Below are positions 49,967-58,541 of a DNA stretch of 64,000 nt, piece by piece. The translations under genes were made by a program, and so were the position numbers. The stretch comes from an uncultured Planctomyces sp. (GTDB lineage: Bacteria > Planctomycetota > Planctomycetia > Planctomycetales > Planctomycetaceae). The first letter of the stretch is position 1, and every line of letters begins with the position of its first letter. The stretch lies in assembly GCA_937904325.1 (NCBI GenBank), contig CALGTK010000107.1, forward strand, positions 1 to 64,000, given 5' to 3'. The notes under the pieces were generated by a model. It made no database searches, was not told where the DNA came from, and was given only the letters and a program-made list of their open reading frames with translations.

Positions 49967-51433
49967 TCATACGATGCATTCTTCAATTGGTTTCACGTGC
50001 TCAACTCCGACAAGTTTTTGATTCAATCCACTGTAAAAGTAAGAGAGCTTATTCGGGTCAAGGCCCAGTTGGTGTAGCACGGTTGCGTGCAGGTTCTTTA
50101 CATGAAGAGGCTTGTCGACCGCCGCGGATCCGATTTCATCCGTCGCGCCGACGCTGACGCCACCTTTGATCCCTCCACCAGACATCCACATGGTGAACCC
50201 GTACGAATTGTGATCACGGCCACTTCCTTTCGTGTATTCGGCCGTCGGCTGACGTCCAAATTCGCCGCCCCAGATCACCAGGGTTTCATCGAGCATGTCT
50301 CTGTCTTTCAGATCCTGCAGCAAACCGGCAATCGGTTTGTCTGTCGCCCCCGCATGATGGTTGTGGTTCTTTTCCAGATCTCCATGAGCGTCCCAATTGT
50401 CGTCGTTATGTGCTCCGCCGGAATAGACTTGAATGAAGCGAACACCTCGTTCAACCAGTCGACGGGCAAGCAGGCAACGTTTGCCGAAATCCTGTGTCGC
50501 GGGATCGTCCATGCCGTATAGTTTTCCGGTGTGCTCGGTTTCTTTGTCGAGTTCCACCGCTTCCGAAGCTGTTGTCTGCATGCCGTAGGCCAGTTCGTAA
50601 CTGGCAATTCTTGCGTCGAAATCAGCATTGCCGGTCCGACTTGATGCGTGTCGCTTGTTGGCTCGTTGAATGGAGTCGATCACGTCTCGCTGAATACCGC
50701 CACTCATATGTTCGGGTGGTACAAGGTCGAGGACCGGTGCGCCTTCACTCTTAAAATGAGTGCCTTGGAAACTGGCAGGCATGTAGCCACTCGACCAGTT
50801 CTTCGCGCCGTTGATCGGACCGCCGGTCTTGTCGAGCATCACCACGAAGCCCGGTAGGTTTTGATTGACCGTGCCAAGCCCATACGTTGCCCATGATCCC
50901 AGGGAAGGACTGCCGCTGAGGACCCTGCCTGAATTCATCATGAACATCGCCGAACCATGGATCGGTGAGTCAGCGGTCATCGAATGAATGAAGGCGATGT
51001 CGTCGACATGCTTTGCCACGTTCGGAAACAATGAACTCACCCACTTGCCACACTCCCCGTATTGTTGGAATTTCCAGCGTGGCTCTACCACTCGACCACG
51101 GTTTCTCTTACCGCCACGACCAAACGTCCTCACATCGATTGTTTTGCCGTCCATTCCAATCATCTGCGGCTTGTAGTCAAACGTGTCGAGGTGACTGGGC
51201 CCTCCATACATAAACAGGAAAATAACTGATTTTGCCTTGGGTTGATGATGTGGTTTTCCTGGCGAAAGCGGGTTACTAAAGTCAGTGTTGCCATCTGCAC
51301 CATCGGCTTTATGGTCAAAGAAACCGTCAGTACTCAGCATCGAAGCTAATGCGGCAGACCCGAATCCGGCTCCAGTTTGCCATAGGAATTCGCGTCGAGT
51401 TCGTCGACAGAAAGCATCTCGTTTATGCGTCAT
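49967..51433 (-). CDS. DUF1501 domain-containing protein, Tat-exported
   Basis: RRTRREFLWQTGAGFGSAALASML Tat; KSVIFLFMYGGPSHLDTFDYKP; DETLVIWGGEFGRQPTAEYTKGSGRDHNSYGFTMWMSGGGIKGG; NLHATVLHQLGLDPNKLSYFYSGLNQKLVGVEHVKPI. Confidence 0.95.
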   Translation of the reverse strand: MTHKRDAFCRRTRREFLWQTGAGFGSAALASMLSTDGFFDHKADGADGNTDFSNPLSPGKPHHQPKAKSVIFLFMYGGPSHLDTFDYKPQMIGMDGKTIDVRTFGRGGKRNRGRVVEPRWKFQQYGECGKWVSSLFPNVAKHVDDIAFIHSMTADSPIHGSAMFMMNSGRVLSGSPSLGSWATYGLGTVNQNLPGFVVMLDKTGGPINGAKNWSSGYMPASFQGTHFKSEGAPVLDLVPPEHMSGGIQRDVIDSIQRANKRHASSRTGNADFDARIASYELAYGMQTTASEAVELDKETEHTGKLYGMDDPATQDFGKRCLLARRLVERGVRFIQVYSGGAHNDDNWDAHGDLEKNHNHHAGATDKPIAGLLQDLKDRDMLDETLVIWGGEFGRQPTAEYTKGSGRDHNSYGFTMWMSGGGIKGGVSVGATDEIGSAAVDKPLHVKNLHATVLHQLGLDPNKLSYFYSGLNQKLVGVEHVKPIEECIV

Positions 51434-51476
51434 AGGTGATTTCTTTCACTTCCCTTGCTGACCAGAATCGAGGTCT

Positions 51477-53930
51477 TCAATCAACGAAGATGAACTCGTT
51501 CCAGTTCAGCATTGACAGACAAGCCAGTTCGAAAGCCTCATCTGCTGACTTCTTGTAATCAGTCTCAAGCTTCCTGATTAACTCCATCACATCTTCAATT
51601 TCTTCCGGAGTTGCGTCCCGTGCGTAAACGAGCTCAAACGCGGCAGTCAGTTTCTGTTGTGTACCACCATCAATCATTTGATTGATGCTCGTGGCGAGAC
51701 GTTTTGCCTGAGTATGAACGAACTCACTATTCAACAAAGACAGCGCCTGGCCTGGCTGCAATGTTGTAAAACGAGCTTCGCAGGAATGGTCTGTGTCGGG
51801 TAAGTCAAAAACAGACAAAATCGGAGTCAGCAACGAACGCTTTACGTGGATGTAAATGCTGCGCCTGTTTCTTTCCTCTTCACTGGAATTGCCCCATCCC
51901 TTACCAGGAACCGATTGACGAGCAAGTACTTCCTGAGGGAGTTTTTCATAAATGCTCGGTCCATAGAGTTTTGGATTCAGTGAACCGTTCACGGCTAACA
52001 GTGAATCGCGAACTTCTTCAGCGCTGAGCCGCCTCACGTCGAATCGCCAGAACAAATCGTTATCAGAGTCTTTCGCAAAACCTGCATCATTCATGGACGA
52101 CGACATTTGATACGCCTGGCTCGTCATGATCCTTTTGTGCAGAGCTTTCAGTTTCCAGCCGTTCGTTGCGAACTGAGCTGCCAGATAGTCGAGAAGCTCT
52201 GGATGCGTTGGCGGAGAACCAAGTTGGCCAAAGTTATTGCTCGAGCGAACAATGCCCCGCCCAAAATGAAACTGCCATACTCGATTGACCATGACGCGCG
52301 CGGTCATTCGATTCTCAGGCGACGTGAGCCAGGCCGCGAGAACCTTGCGTCGCCCAGCCGTTTTTGCATCACTCTTCGGCTGGAGAATTGTCGGTGGTTC
52401 AGACTGGAACAGCTCAGGAAAACCCGGGCTGACTTCGTCCTGCGGAACATGCGGGTTGCCACGAAATAACACGCGAGTGACAGGAGGGTTTGCATTCGAC
52501 CGCGCCACACTCAGGACGGTCTCGCGATTCGGGAACTCCTTGATGGCTTTTCGATTCGCATTAATTTTCTTTGTCAGCGATAGTCGCAGCTTCCAGTCTT
52601 CATCCGACAGATAGTCCTTTATCTTTTCGCGCAGGACCTGCTTACGCTGCCGCCCTTCGGTTTTTCGCTGATCTTCAGCCGACATCTTGACGATTCCACG
52701 CTGTTCAACGACACGCAGTTCAGCGGTCCATTCGTTGACTTCCAGGTTCAACCTGTTGAATCTGCGTCGAGTTTCAGGCGGAGAAACATCGAAATTCGTG
52801 TTCAAACCTTTGTTGTCGTATGGCTCGATATCAGACACAAACGAAACCATCCTGTAGTAGTCCACCTGGGGAATGGGATCGATCTTATGGTCATGACAGC
52901 GTGCACAGTTGATCGTTAGCCCCAGGAAAACCTGGCTGATGGTGGTGACGATGTCGTCAAGTTCGTCGGCGCGGGACAGAGTGCGATCCGCCGGTGCGTT
53001 ATCGAAAATTCCAAGTCGATAGAAGCCAGTTGCCGTCATTGTCTCAACGGTGACTTCCTTCAACTCATCACCGGCAATCTGCTCACGCACGAATTGATCG
53101 TAAGGCTTGTCGTCGTTGAGAGATTGGATAACGTAATCTCGATACTTCCAGGCAAAAAGCTTCGGCCCATCCACTTCATAGCTGTTCGTCTCTGCGTAGC
53201 GAACAAGATCGAGCCAGTGCCGTCCCCATCGCTCACCGTAGTGCGGTGAGTCCAACAAGCGATCGATCAGCTTCTCCCAGGCGTCGCCAGAATTGTCATT
53301 GAGAAACGCTTCGACTTCCTGAAACGTTGGAGGCAGCCCAGTCAGATCGTAAGTGGCGCGACGAATCCGAGTTCGCTTGCCAGCCTTCCCGTTTGGCTTC
53401 AAGCCGGAATCTTTCAACTGTTTATAGATAAATTGATCAATCGGATTCTGGTTCCATTCAGCGCTGTCCACTTTCGGGACGTCCGCTATTCGGGGCTTGC
53501 TGAATCCCCAGTGATCATGCCATTGAGCGCCCTGATGTATCCATTTGCGAATGATCTCGATTTCTTCAGGCAGAAGCGGATCGGCCTCGGCAGGCATCCG
53601 TTCGTCATCGTCTGTGGAAGTGAGACGTTTGAAAACTTCACTTTCACCTGGCTTGTGGGCGACGATTGCAAGAAAGCCAGAATCAAGCTCAGAGAAAGCG
53701 GCTTCCTTGCTGGTAAACTGCAACCCACCTTCAGCTACGTCAGGACCATGACATGCGTAGCAGTGCTTCGCCAGAATAGGCTGGACTTGACGCGCAAAGT
53801 CGATCGTTGGTTCCAAAGCCGTCGCGTCCTGCGAAAAGACGACAGACGAGGGAATCGTTGCGATCGAGGTAGTGAAACCCGCCAGCAAGCAAAACACGTG
53901 GAGTGATCGGTATTTTGTCATGATGCCCAA
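51477..53930 (-). CDS. PSD1/DUF1549-DUF1553 protein with planctomycete-type cytochrome c domain
   Basis: VQPILAKHCYACHGPDVAEGGL; NPIDQFIYKQLKDSGLKPN; NCARCHDHKIDPIPQVDYYRM; MTARVMVNRVWQFHFGRGIVRSSNNFGQLGSPPTHPELLDYLA. Confidence 0.95.
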   Translation of the reverse strand: MGIMTKYRSLHVFCLLAGFTTSIATIPSSVVFSQDATALEPTIDFARQVQPILAKHCYACHGPDVAEGGLQFTSKEAAFSELDSGFLAIVAHKPGESEVFKRLTSTDDDERMPAEADPLLPEEIEIIRKWIHQGAQWHDHWGFSKPRIADVPKVDSAEWNQNPIDQFIYKQLKDSGLKPNGKAGKRTRIRRATYDLTGLPPTFQEVEAFLNDNSGDAWEKLIDRLLDSPHYGERWGRHWLDLVRYAETNSYEVDGPKLFAWKYRDYVIQSLNDDKPYDQFVREQIAGDELKEVTVETMTATGFYRLGIFDNAPADRTLSRADELDDIVTTISQVFLGLTINCARCHDHKIDPIPQVDYYRMVSFVSDIEPYDNKGLNTNFDVSPPETRRRFNRLNLEVNEWTAELRVVEQRGIVKMSAEDQRKTEGRQRKQVLREKIKDYLSDEDWKLRLSLTKKINANRKAIKEFPNRETVLSVARSNANPPVTRVLFRGNPHVPQDEVSPGFPELFQSEPPTILQPKSDAKTAGRRKVLAAWLTSPENRMTARVMVNRVWQFHFGRGIVRSSNNFGQLGSPPTHPELLDYLAAQFATNGWKLKALHKRIMTSQAYQMSSSMNDAGFAKDSDNDLFWRFDVRRLSAEEVRDSLLAVNGSLNPKLYGPSIYEKLPQEVLARQSVPGKGWGNSSEEERNRRSIYIHVKRSLLTPILSVFDLPDTDHSCEARFTTLQPGQALSLLNSEFVHTQAKRLATSINQMIDGGTQQKLTAAFELVYARDATPEEIEDVMELIRKLETDYKKSADEAFELACLSMLNWNEFIFVD

Positions 53931-54236
53931 TCAGGCGGAGAGCGAAGCGTTCGTCGCCGAGACAGCGAACAAAGCGAGAGTGGTCAGAATCAGGAGTTGT
54001 CTGAGGTATGACCGCAGCACAGAGATTCTCCAAGTTTAGCAACGAGCCCGGAATCAAACGTCATGAAGGGATACTCCGTCACCCAGCTCAATTGCCCGGT
54101 CGAAACGACCACAAAACTCGGCCGCTGGTGTCCGAAGTCGGTGTAGCTGAATGCGGCCTGTCGCCCCATAGACGTAGTCCAACAGATGCTTGCGCGGGGT
54201 GTTTCTACGATTGGCAACATTTTTGTACAGGGCGAA

Positions 54237-55712
54237 TTATTTGAAGTCCGGTCCTTTGTCCGGGGGAAGGCTTGCATGCCATACCGTGAGTTCTGCGGTC
54301 AGCTTCTTCACCAGTGTGGGCTGCTTGTCCTTCAGATTCGTTGTTTCGCCGAGATCTTCGGAGAGATTATAGAGCTCAGGCCGACTGCCATCGTAATCGC
54401 AGTAGAACTTCCATTGCTTGTGCCGCATGGCCAGATCGGGCAGGTTCTTGTCTCCTTTGTATTGTTTGCGGTCCGGCGGACGACGGAAGTAGATGGGCGA
54501 TTTGCGCGATTGCTGTTCCTTGCCGAGTAGAATCTGGCTCAATTCTTCGCCGTCAAAGTTTACATTCTTAGGTGGATTGGCGCCTGCGATTTCAAGAAGC
54601 GATGGAACGAGATCAATCGCGGCAAACACAGACTCCGCGTTGCGTGTTCCCATAACCCTCGTCTCTACCAAGCCTGGTGCCCACACGATCAGCGGCGAAC
54701 GAACACCCGCTTCATAGAGGACAGCTTTCTGTCCTCTCATGCCAATTGATCGTCCTTGTCCTCTCGTCGGTCCGTTATCTGAGCAGACAAGTATCATGGT
54801 GTTGTTACGAAGCACCGGGGTATCCCTGATGTAGCTGAAGAGAGTCGCGAGCTGAGCATCCATATTCTCGAGCACGGCCATATATTTGGCGCGTGGCTCG
54901 TCTTTCCATTTATCCAGCGGCGGATAGAGCGGACCATGGACGTCATCGGGCCAGACGTTCACATAGAACGGCTTGCTCCTGGCTTCTGCTTTCTTGATGA
55001 ATGTCAAGGCGGCATCGGCAAACCCGCCGGTCACTTTGGAGCGGTCCATCCATGTGATTTCTTCGGGCTTGCCCAGATTGCGAGAGTTGTGATCGCAGAT
55101 GAAGGGCTCCTCTTTGCCGGGACTGAAGCAATGGTTCAGCAGGCGCTTGCCAAGTCCTTCGAAGTTGGTCAACGACTCATCGAATCCGTATTCGGTAATA
55201 TGCGGGCAGGTATCATCATCGCGTTGTCCGCCCATGTGCCACTTACCGAAGTGACCGGTTGCGTAGCCCGCTGCTTTGAGACTGCGTGCGAGCATCGGGG
55301 CATTCGTGTCCAGATACTGCACCATTCCGCGTTTCTCATTGCTCTTCCGATAACCGAGGAATGAGCCGATCTTCCACCGTTGTGGATACTGCCCCGTCGA
55401 AATCGCCACGCGTGATGGTGAGCAGATGGGTGAGTTAACATAAAACTGCTCAAAGGCGACGCCTTCTGCCGCGAGGCTATCGATCTGCGGCGTCTTCGCC
55501 ATCTCATTGCCAAAGCAGGAAAAGTCCGAGTATCCCATGTCATCAATGAAGACGAGAATGATGTTGGGCCTAACTGGTGTTTCTGAGGCCAAAATATCAC
55601 TGTTATCTGCCTGCACCGCAGGCATGATGCTGTTCAATTGACAAGCCACAGATATCGCAACGAAACTCAAAATCTTTGAGAATTGCCGCCAAAAATAAAA
55701 TGAGGAATTCAT
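54237..55712 (-). CDS. S1-family sulfatase, secreted
   Basis: PNIILVFIDDMGYSDFSCFGNEMAKTPQIDSLAAEG; active-site CSPSRVAISTGQYPQRW; GKWHMGG; NTMILVCSDNGPTRGQGRSIGMRGQKAVLYEAGVRSPLIVWAPG. ORF open to 55808. Confidence 0.94.
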   Translation of the reverse strand: MNSSFYFWRQFSKILSFVAISVACQLNSIMPAVQADNSDILASETPVRPNIILVFIDDMGYSDFSCFGNEMAKTPQIDSLAAEGVAFEQFYVNSPICSPSRVAISTGQYPQRWKIGSFLGYRKSNEKRGMVQYLDTNAPMLARSLKAAGYATGHFGKWHMGGQRDDDTCPHITEYGFDESLTNFEGLGKRLLNHCFSPGKEEPFICDHNSRNLGKPEEITWMDRSKVTGGFADAALTFIKKAEARSKPFYVNVWPDDVHGPLYPPLDKWKDEPRAKYMAVLENMDAQLATLFSYIRDTPVLRNNTMILVCSDNGPTRGQGRSIGMRGQKAVLYEAGVRSPLIVWAPGLVETRVMGTRNAESVFAAIDLVPSLLEIAGANPPKNVNFDGEELSQILLGKEQQSRKSPIYFRRPPDRKQYKGDKNLPDLAMRHKQWKFYCDYDGSRPELYNLSEDLGETTNLKDKQPTLVKKLTAELTVWHASLPPDKGPDFK

Positions 55713-55804
55713 ATCTTTCCGATTGGCCGAGTTTTTCATAAACCGTTTTCCACTTAGATCAGCTATGCCACTGAGCCTCTTGTGGCAAAGTCTCATCGTG
55801 TTTG

Positions 55805-57040
55805 TCATTGAACTGGAAGAGAGAGGCCGAAACCGGGTTGGTTGGAAGGGCGGAACTGAGCGTCGACGACTCTGTTTTCACCAAAGTCGACATCACCGCC
55901 TTTCGTGGTGACGCCTTCTATGGTTGGAGCATTTCCATAGGCACCAACAAAGTGTGCGGTGTAGACGGTCTTGAGAGCCGTGCCCCAGGTGTGCGGTGAA
56001 ACGCCGATGCCTTCCTTCGTGAGTCGCGGCATTTGCTGGCGCCACCTGGTGAATCCGTGACCACAAATGTCCTCCAGGCGAACGTTGAGCGTGTGGTCCT
56101 GCTGAAGTTCCTCGAGAACAGGAAAATCGGGCTTGGCCTCACCGTCGGCGCGGAGCGTTTCTTTGCGTCCGTTGGCGACGAGGTAATCGCTCAAACGAGT
56201 CCAGTCGGCAACGGTTTCGTGAAACGGTTCCTCAATCCAGAAGAGAGGGACATCCGCAATGCCTTTGAGAAAGCCGATCATGGTGTCGACGGTGAAACCA
56301 TTGTTACCGTCGACCAGGATTTCAACGTCCGGGAAGGCCTTGTGGATGGCGTTGACGACGTCGATGTCACGTTTGAGGCCGGCTTTCGCAGGCATCCATT
56401 TGTTACCGCGTCCGATTTTGACTTTGAACTGACGGTACCCGTAGTCGTAGTCCCAGCGGCAGTTTTCGAGAACCTTGTCGATGCCAGCGGGATTTTCGAC
56501 CGGGTCGAGGTCATCGAAGTAAATCATGCCCGAGTAGACTTTGGTGAGATGCGGATTTTTTGCCCCGGTCATTGCCCAGACAGGTTGATCGAGGATGACG
56601 CCAGCGAGGTCATGGAGTGGAATGTCGATGGCATGATATTTTTCTGAGCGGATTCCAGTGGCCGGATCGATCAATTCGGCGACGGATTTGCCTTTGACGA
56701 GTTTGAGGAGTTGTTCGGGCGTGCCTGTCTTTCCCTGAGTTTGTCCCCAACCGGTCGCGCCGCGATTGGTATGAAGAACGCAGACTCGCAACCTGGTGGG
56801 ACCATTCCCGTGAATACCTCCGCGAGAATTGCGGCCGACCTGACGCGGCCAGGGCACACTGACGGTCCGGAATTCAACGCGTTCAATGCGGTGTTTGAAG
56901 AGCGGCGATTCTGCAGCGTGGGCAATGCCGGGCAGCGATGTGGCTGCGCCAACACATGCGGAACGACTCAGAAATGTACGGCGGTTCATGGGGCGTTTAA
57001 TCATGATTCGGTTCACTTCTGGGCAGCATTCAAAGAGCAT
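55805..57040 (-). CDS. Enolase-superfamily (mandelate racemase/muconate lactonizing-like) enzyme with Tat signal
   Basis: MNRRTFLSRSACVGAATSLPGIAHA Tat; FKVKIGRG (KxK), VEILVDGNNGF, FWIEEPFHE, GVSPHTWGTALKT motifs. Confidence 0.88.
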   Translation of the reverse strand: MLFECCPEVNRIMIKRPMNRRTFLSRSACVGAATSLPGIAHAAESPLFKHRIERVEFRTVSVPWPRQVGRNSRGGIHGNGPTRLRVCVLHTNRGATGWGQTQGKTGTPEQLLKLVKGKSVAELIDPATGIRSEKYHAIDIPLHDLAGVILDQPVWAMTGAKNPHLTKVYSGMIYFDDLDPVENPAGIDKVLENCRWDYDYGYRQFKVKIGRGNKWMPAKAGLKRDIDVVNAIHKAFPDVEILVDGNNGFTVDTMIGFLKGIADVPLFWIEEPFHETVADWTRLSDYLVANGRKETLRADGEAKPDFPVLEELQQDHTLNVRLEDICGHGFTRWRQQMPRLTKEGIGVSPHTWGTALKTVYTAHFVGAYGNAPTIEGVTTKGGDVDFGENRVVDAQFRPSNQPGFGLSLPVQ

Positions 57041-57072
57041 GGTTCATCTGTCGATGGCTGCAGGATAACGAT

Positions 57073-58374
57073 TCAGCCAATGATCCCTTTCGCCACTTTG
57101 CAGGTGGTATCAAAGCCGATGCCGTTGTGTGTGAGTTTGCGGTAGTCCAGGCCGCACATCCAAAGGATCGTGGCGTGGAGGTCACGGACGTGAACCGGAT
57201 TCTCCACCGCGGTAAATCCCTGCTCGTCGGTGGCGCCGTAGGCGAATCCGGGACGCACTCCACCGCCGGCCATCCACCATGTGAAGGCGCTACCGTTGTG
57301 GTTCATGTGGCCGGGGCCGCCGCGGCCCATTTCGCCGCCCCAGACGATCAAAGTTTGATCCAGCAAACCTCGCTGCTTCAGATCTGTGATCAGCCCAGCC
57401 AACGGTCGATCGCAGGCAAGTGTCAGTTTCGGGATCGCCTCCGCGGTCTGCGATGGTGTGTGCGTGTCCCAGTCTCCACGACCGCCGGGCACGCCGACCG
57501 AGGGAACAAGAATAAATCGCACGCCTCGCTGGACAAGTCGACGAGCGAGCAACAACTTGGTACCCGTACTGCGGGTCTCCTGCGGGTCCAGCCCGTAGAG
57601 TTTCCGCATTGCCGGATCTGAAGTTTCATTGGCGAGGTTGAAGGCTTCGGGAGCGGCTGATTGCATGCGCTGCGCGGTGAGAAAGGCCTCATGTCGAGCG
57701 CGAAGCGCGGGAACGTACGGATGACGCCTGGTGAATTCTGAATTGAATGCGCCGAGTCTTGTCAGCCATTGCGTCTGCCCAGCGGCTGAGAACGGGCTGT
57801 CGAGATTCGCGATCGGTTCTTCCAGGTTGTTGACTAGCTGGGCCTGCAGAGACGGTGGTAAAGCTCCCGCGCCGACCGACCGAGCACCTCCATGAACCGA
57901 TCCGTCCGACTTCGCCCACTTGTCTCCATCCACCCGGCCCGTGAGCAGAACATGTCCCGGCAGATTGGGATTGCCTGTGCCGAGCCCGTGTAACATCCAT
58001 GCGCCAAGGCTTGCCCGCGCCTCGCTGGCGCCTGTGAACATGTGGATGCCTGCTTCATTGTGCGAAGCAACCGCTCCGTAACCGGAACGAATCACACACA
58101 GATCGTCCGCATGGTATTGAAGATTGGGAAATAGATCGCTGATTTCCAGGCCAGATTGGCCGCAGCGTGAGAAGTTCCACGGATAGAGCTCGGGATCGCT
58201 CACGTGTTTCGGCTTGTCGAAAGTATGAGCCTGAGAAGGTCCACCTTTACAGTAGTAGAAGATAACGCTCTTCACCTTGCCGGGATGATGCAGCTCAGCC
58301 GCTTTGGCTTCGCCCCAGGCAGCGGCGGTCGCAACAATGCCGGTAGAGGTGTGCAGAAAGTGGCGACGGTCCAT
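57073..58374 (-). CDS. DUF1501 domain-containing protein, Tat-exported
   Basis: MDRRHFLHTSTGIVATAAAW Tat; KSVIFYYCKGGPSQAHTFDKPKH; DQTLIVWGGEMGRGGPGHMNHNGSAFTWWMAGGGVRPG; DLHATILWMCGLDYRKLTHNGIGFDTT. Confidence 0.94.
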   Translation of the reverse strand: MDRRHFLHTSTGIVATAAAWGEAKAAELHHPGKVKSVIFYYCKGGPSQAHTFDKPKHVSDPELYPWNFSRCGQSGLEISDLFPNLQYHADDLCVIRSGYGAVASHNEAGIHMFTGASEARASLGAWMLHGLGTGNPNLPGHVLLTGRVDGDKWAKSDGSVHGGARSVGAGALPPSLQAQLVNNLEEPIANLDSPFSAAGQTQWLTRLGAFNSEFTRRHPYVPALRARHEAFLTAQRMQSAAPEAFNLANETSDPAMRKLYGLDPQETRSTGTKLLLARRLVQRGVRFILVPSVGVPGGRGDWDTHTPSQTAEAIPKLTLACDRPLAGLITDLKQRGLLDQTLIVWGGEMGRGGPGHMNHNGSAFTWWMAGGGVRPGFAYGATDEQGFTAVENPVHVRDLHATILWMCGLDYRKLTHNGIGFDTTCKVAKGIIG

Positions 58375-58475
58375 ATGAGGGAACCTTCAGTGTTTCGGTG
58401 GGTTGGCATTAACGGAACAGTTGCCTTGAAACGTTTTCAAGGCTTATGGCATACCTGATCTGGTAACCCAAAACA

Positions 58476-58501
58476 TCAGTGAGGGACTAATCCCTCACTG
58501 A
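58476..58501. other. Intercistronic hairpin between the DUF1501 and DUF1553-type genes
   Basis: Perfect 11-bp inverted repeat TCAGTGAGGGA-CTAA-TCCCTCACTGA. Confidence 0.7.
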
Positions 58502-58541
58502 CGCGTCGAGTTGCCAGAAGAGTTGAAATTACCTTCTATTT

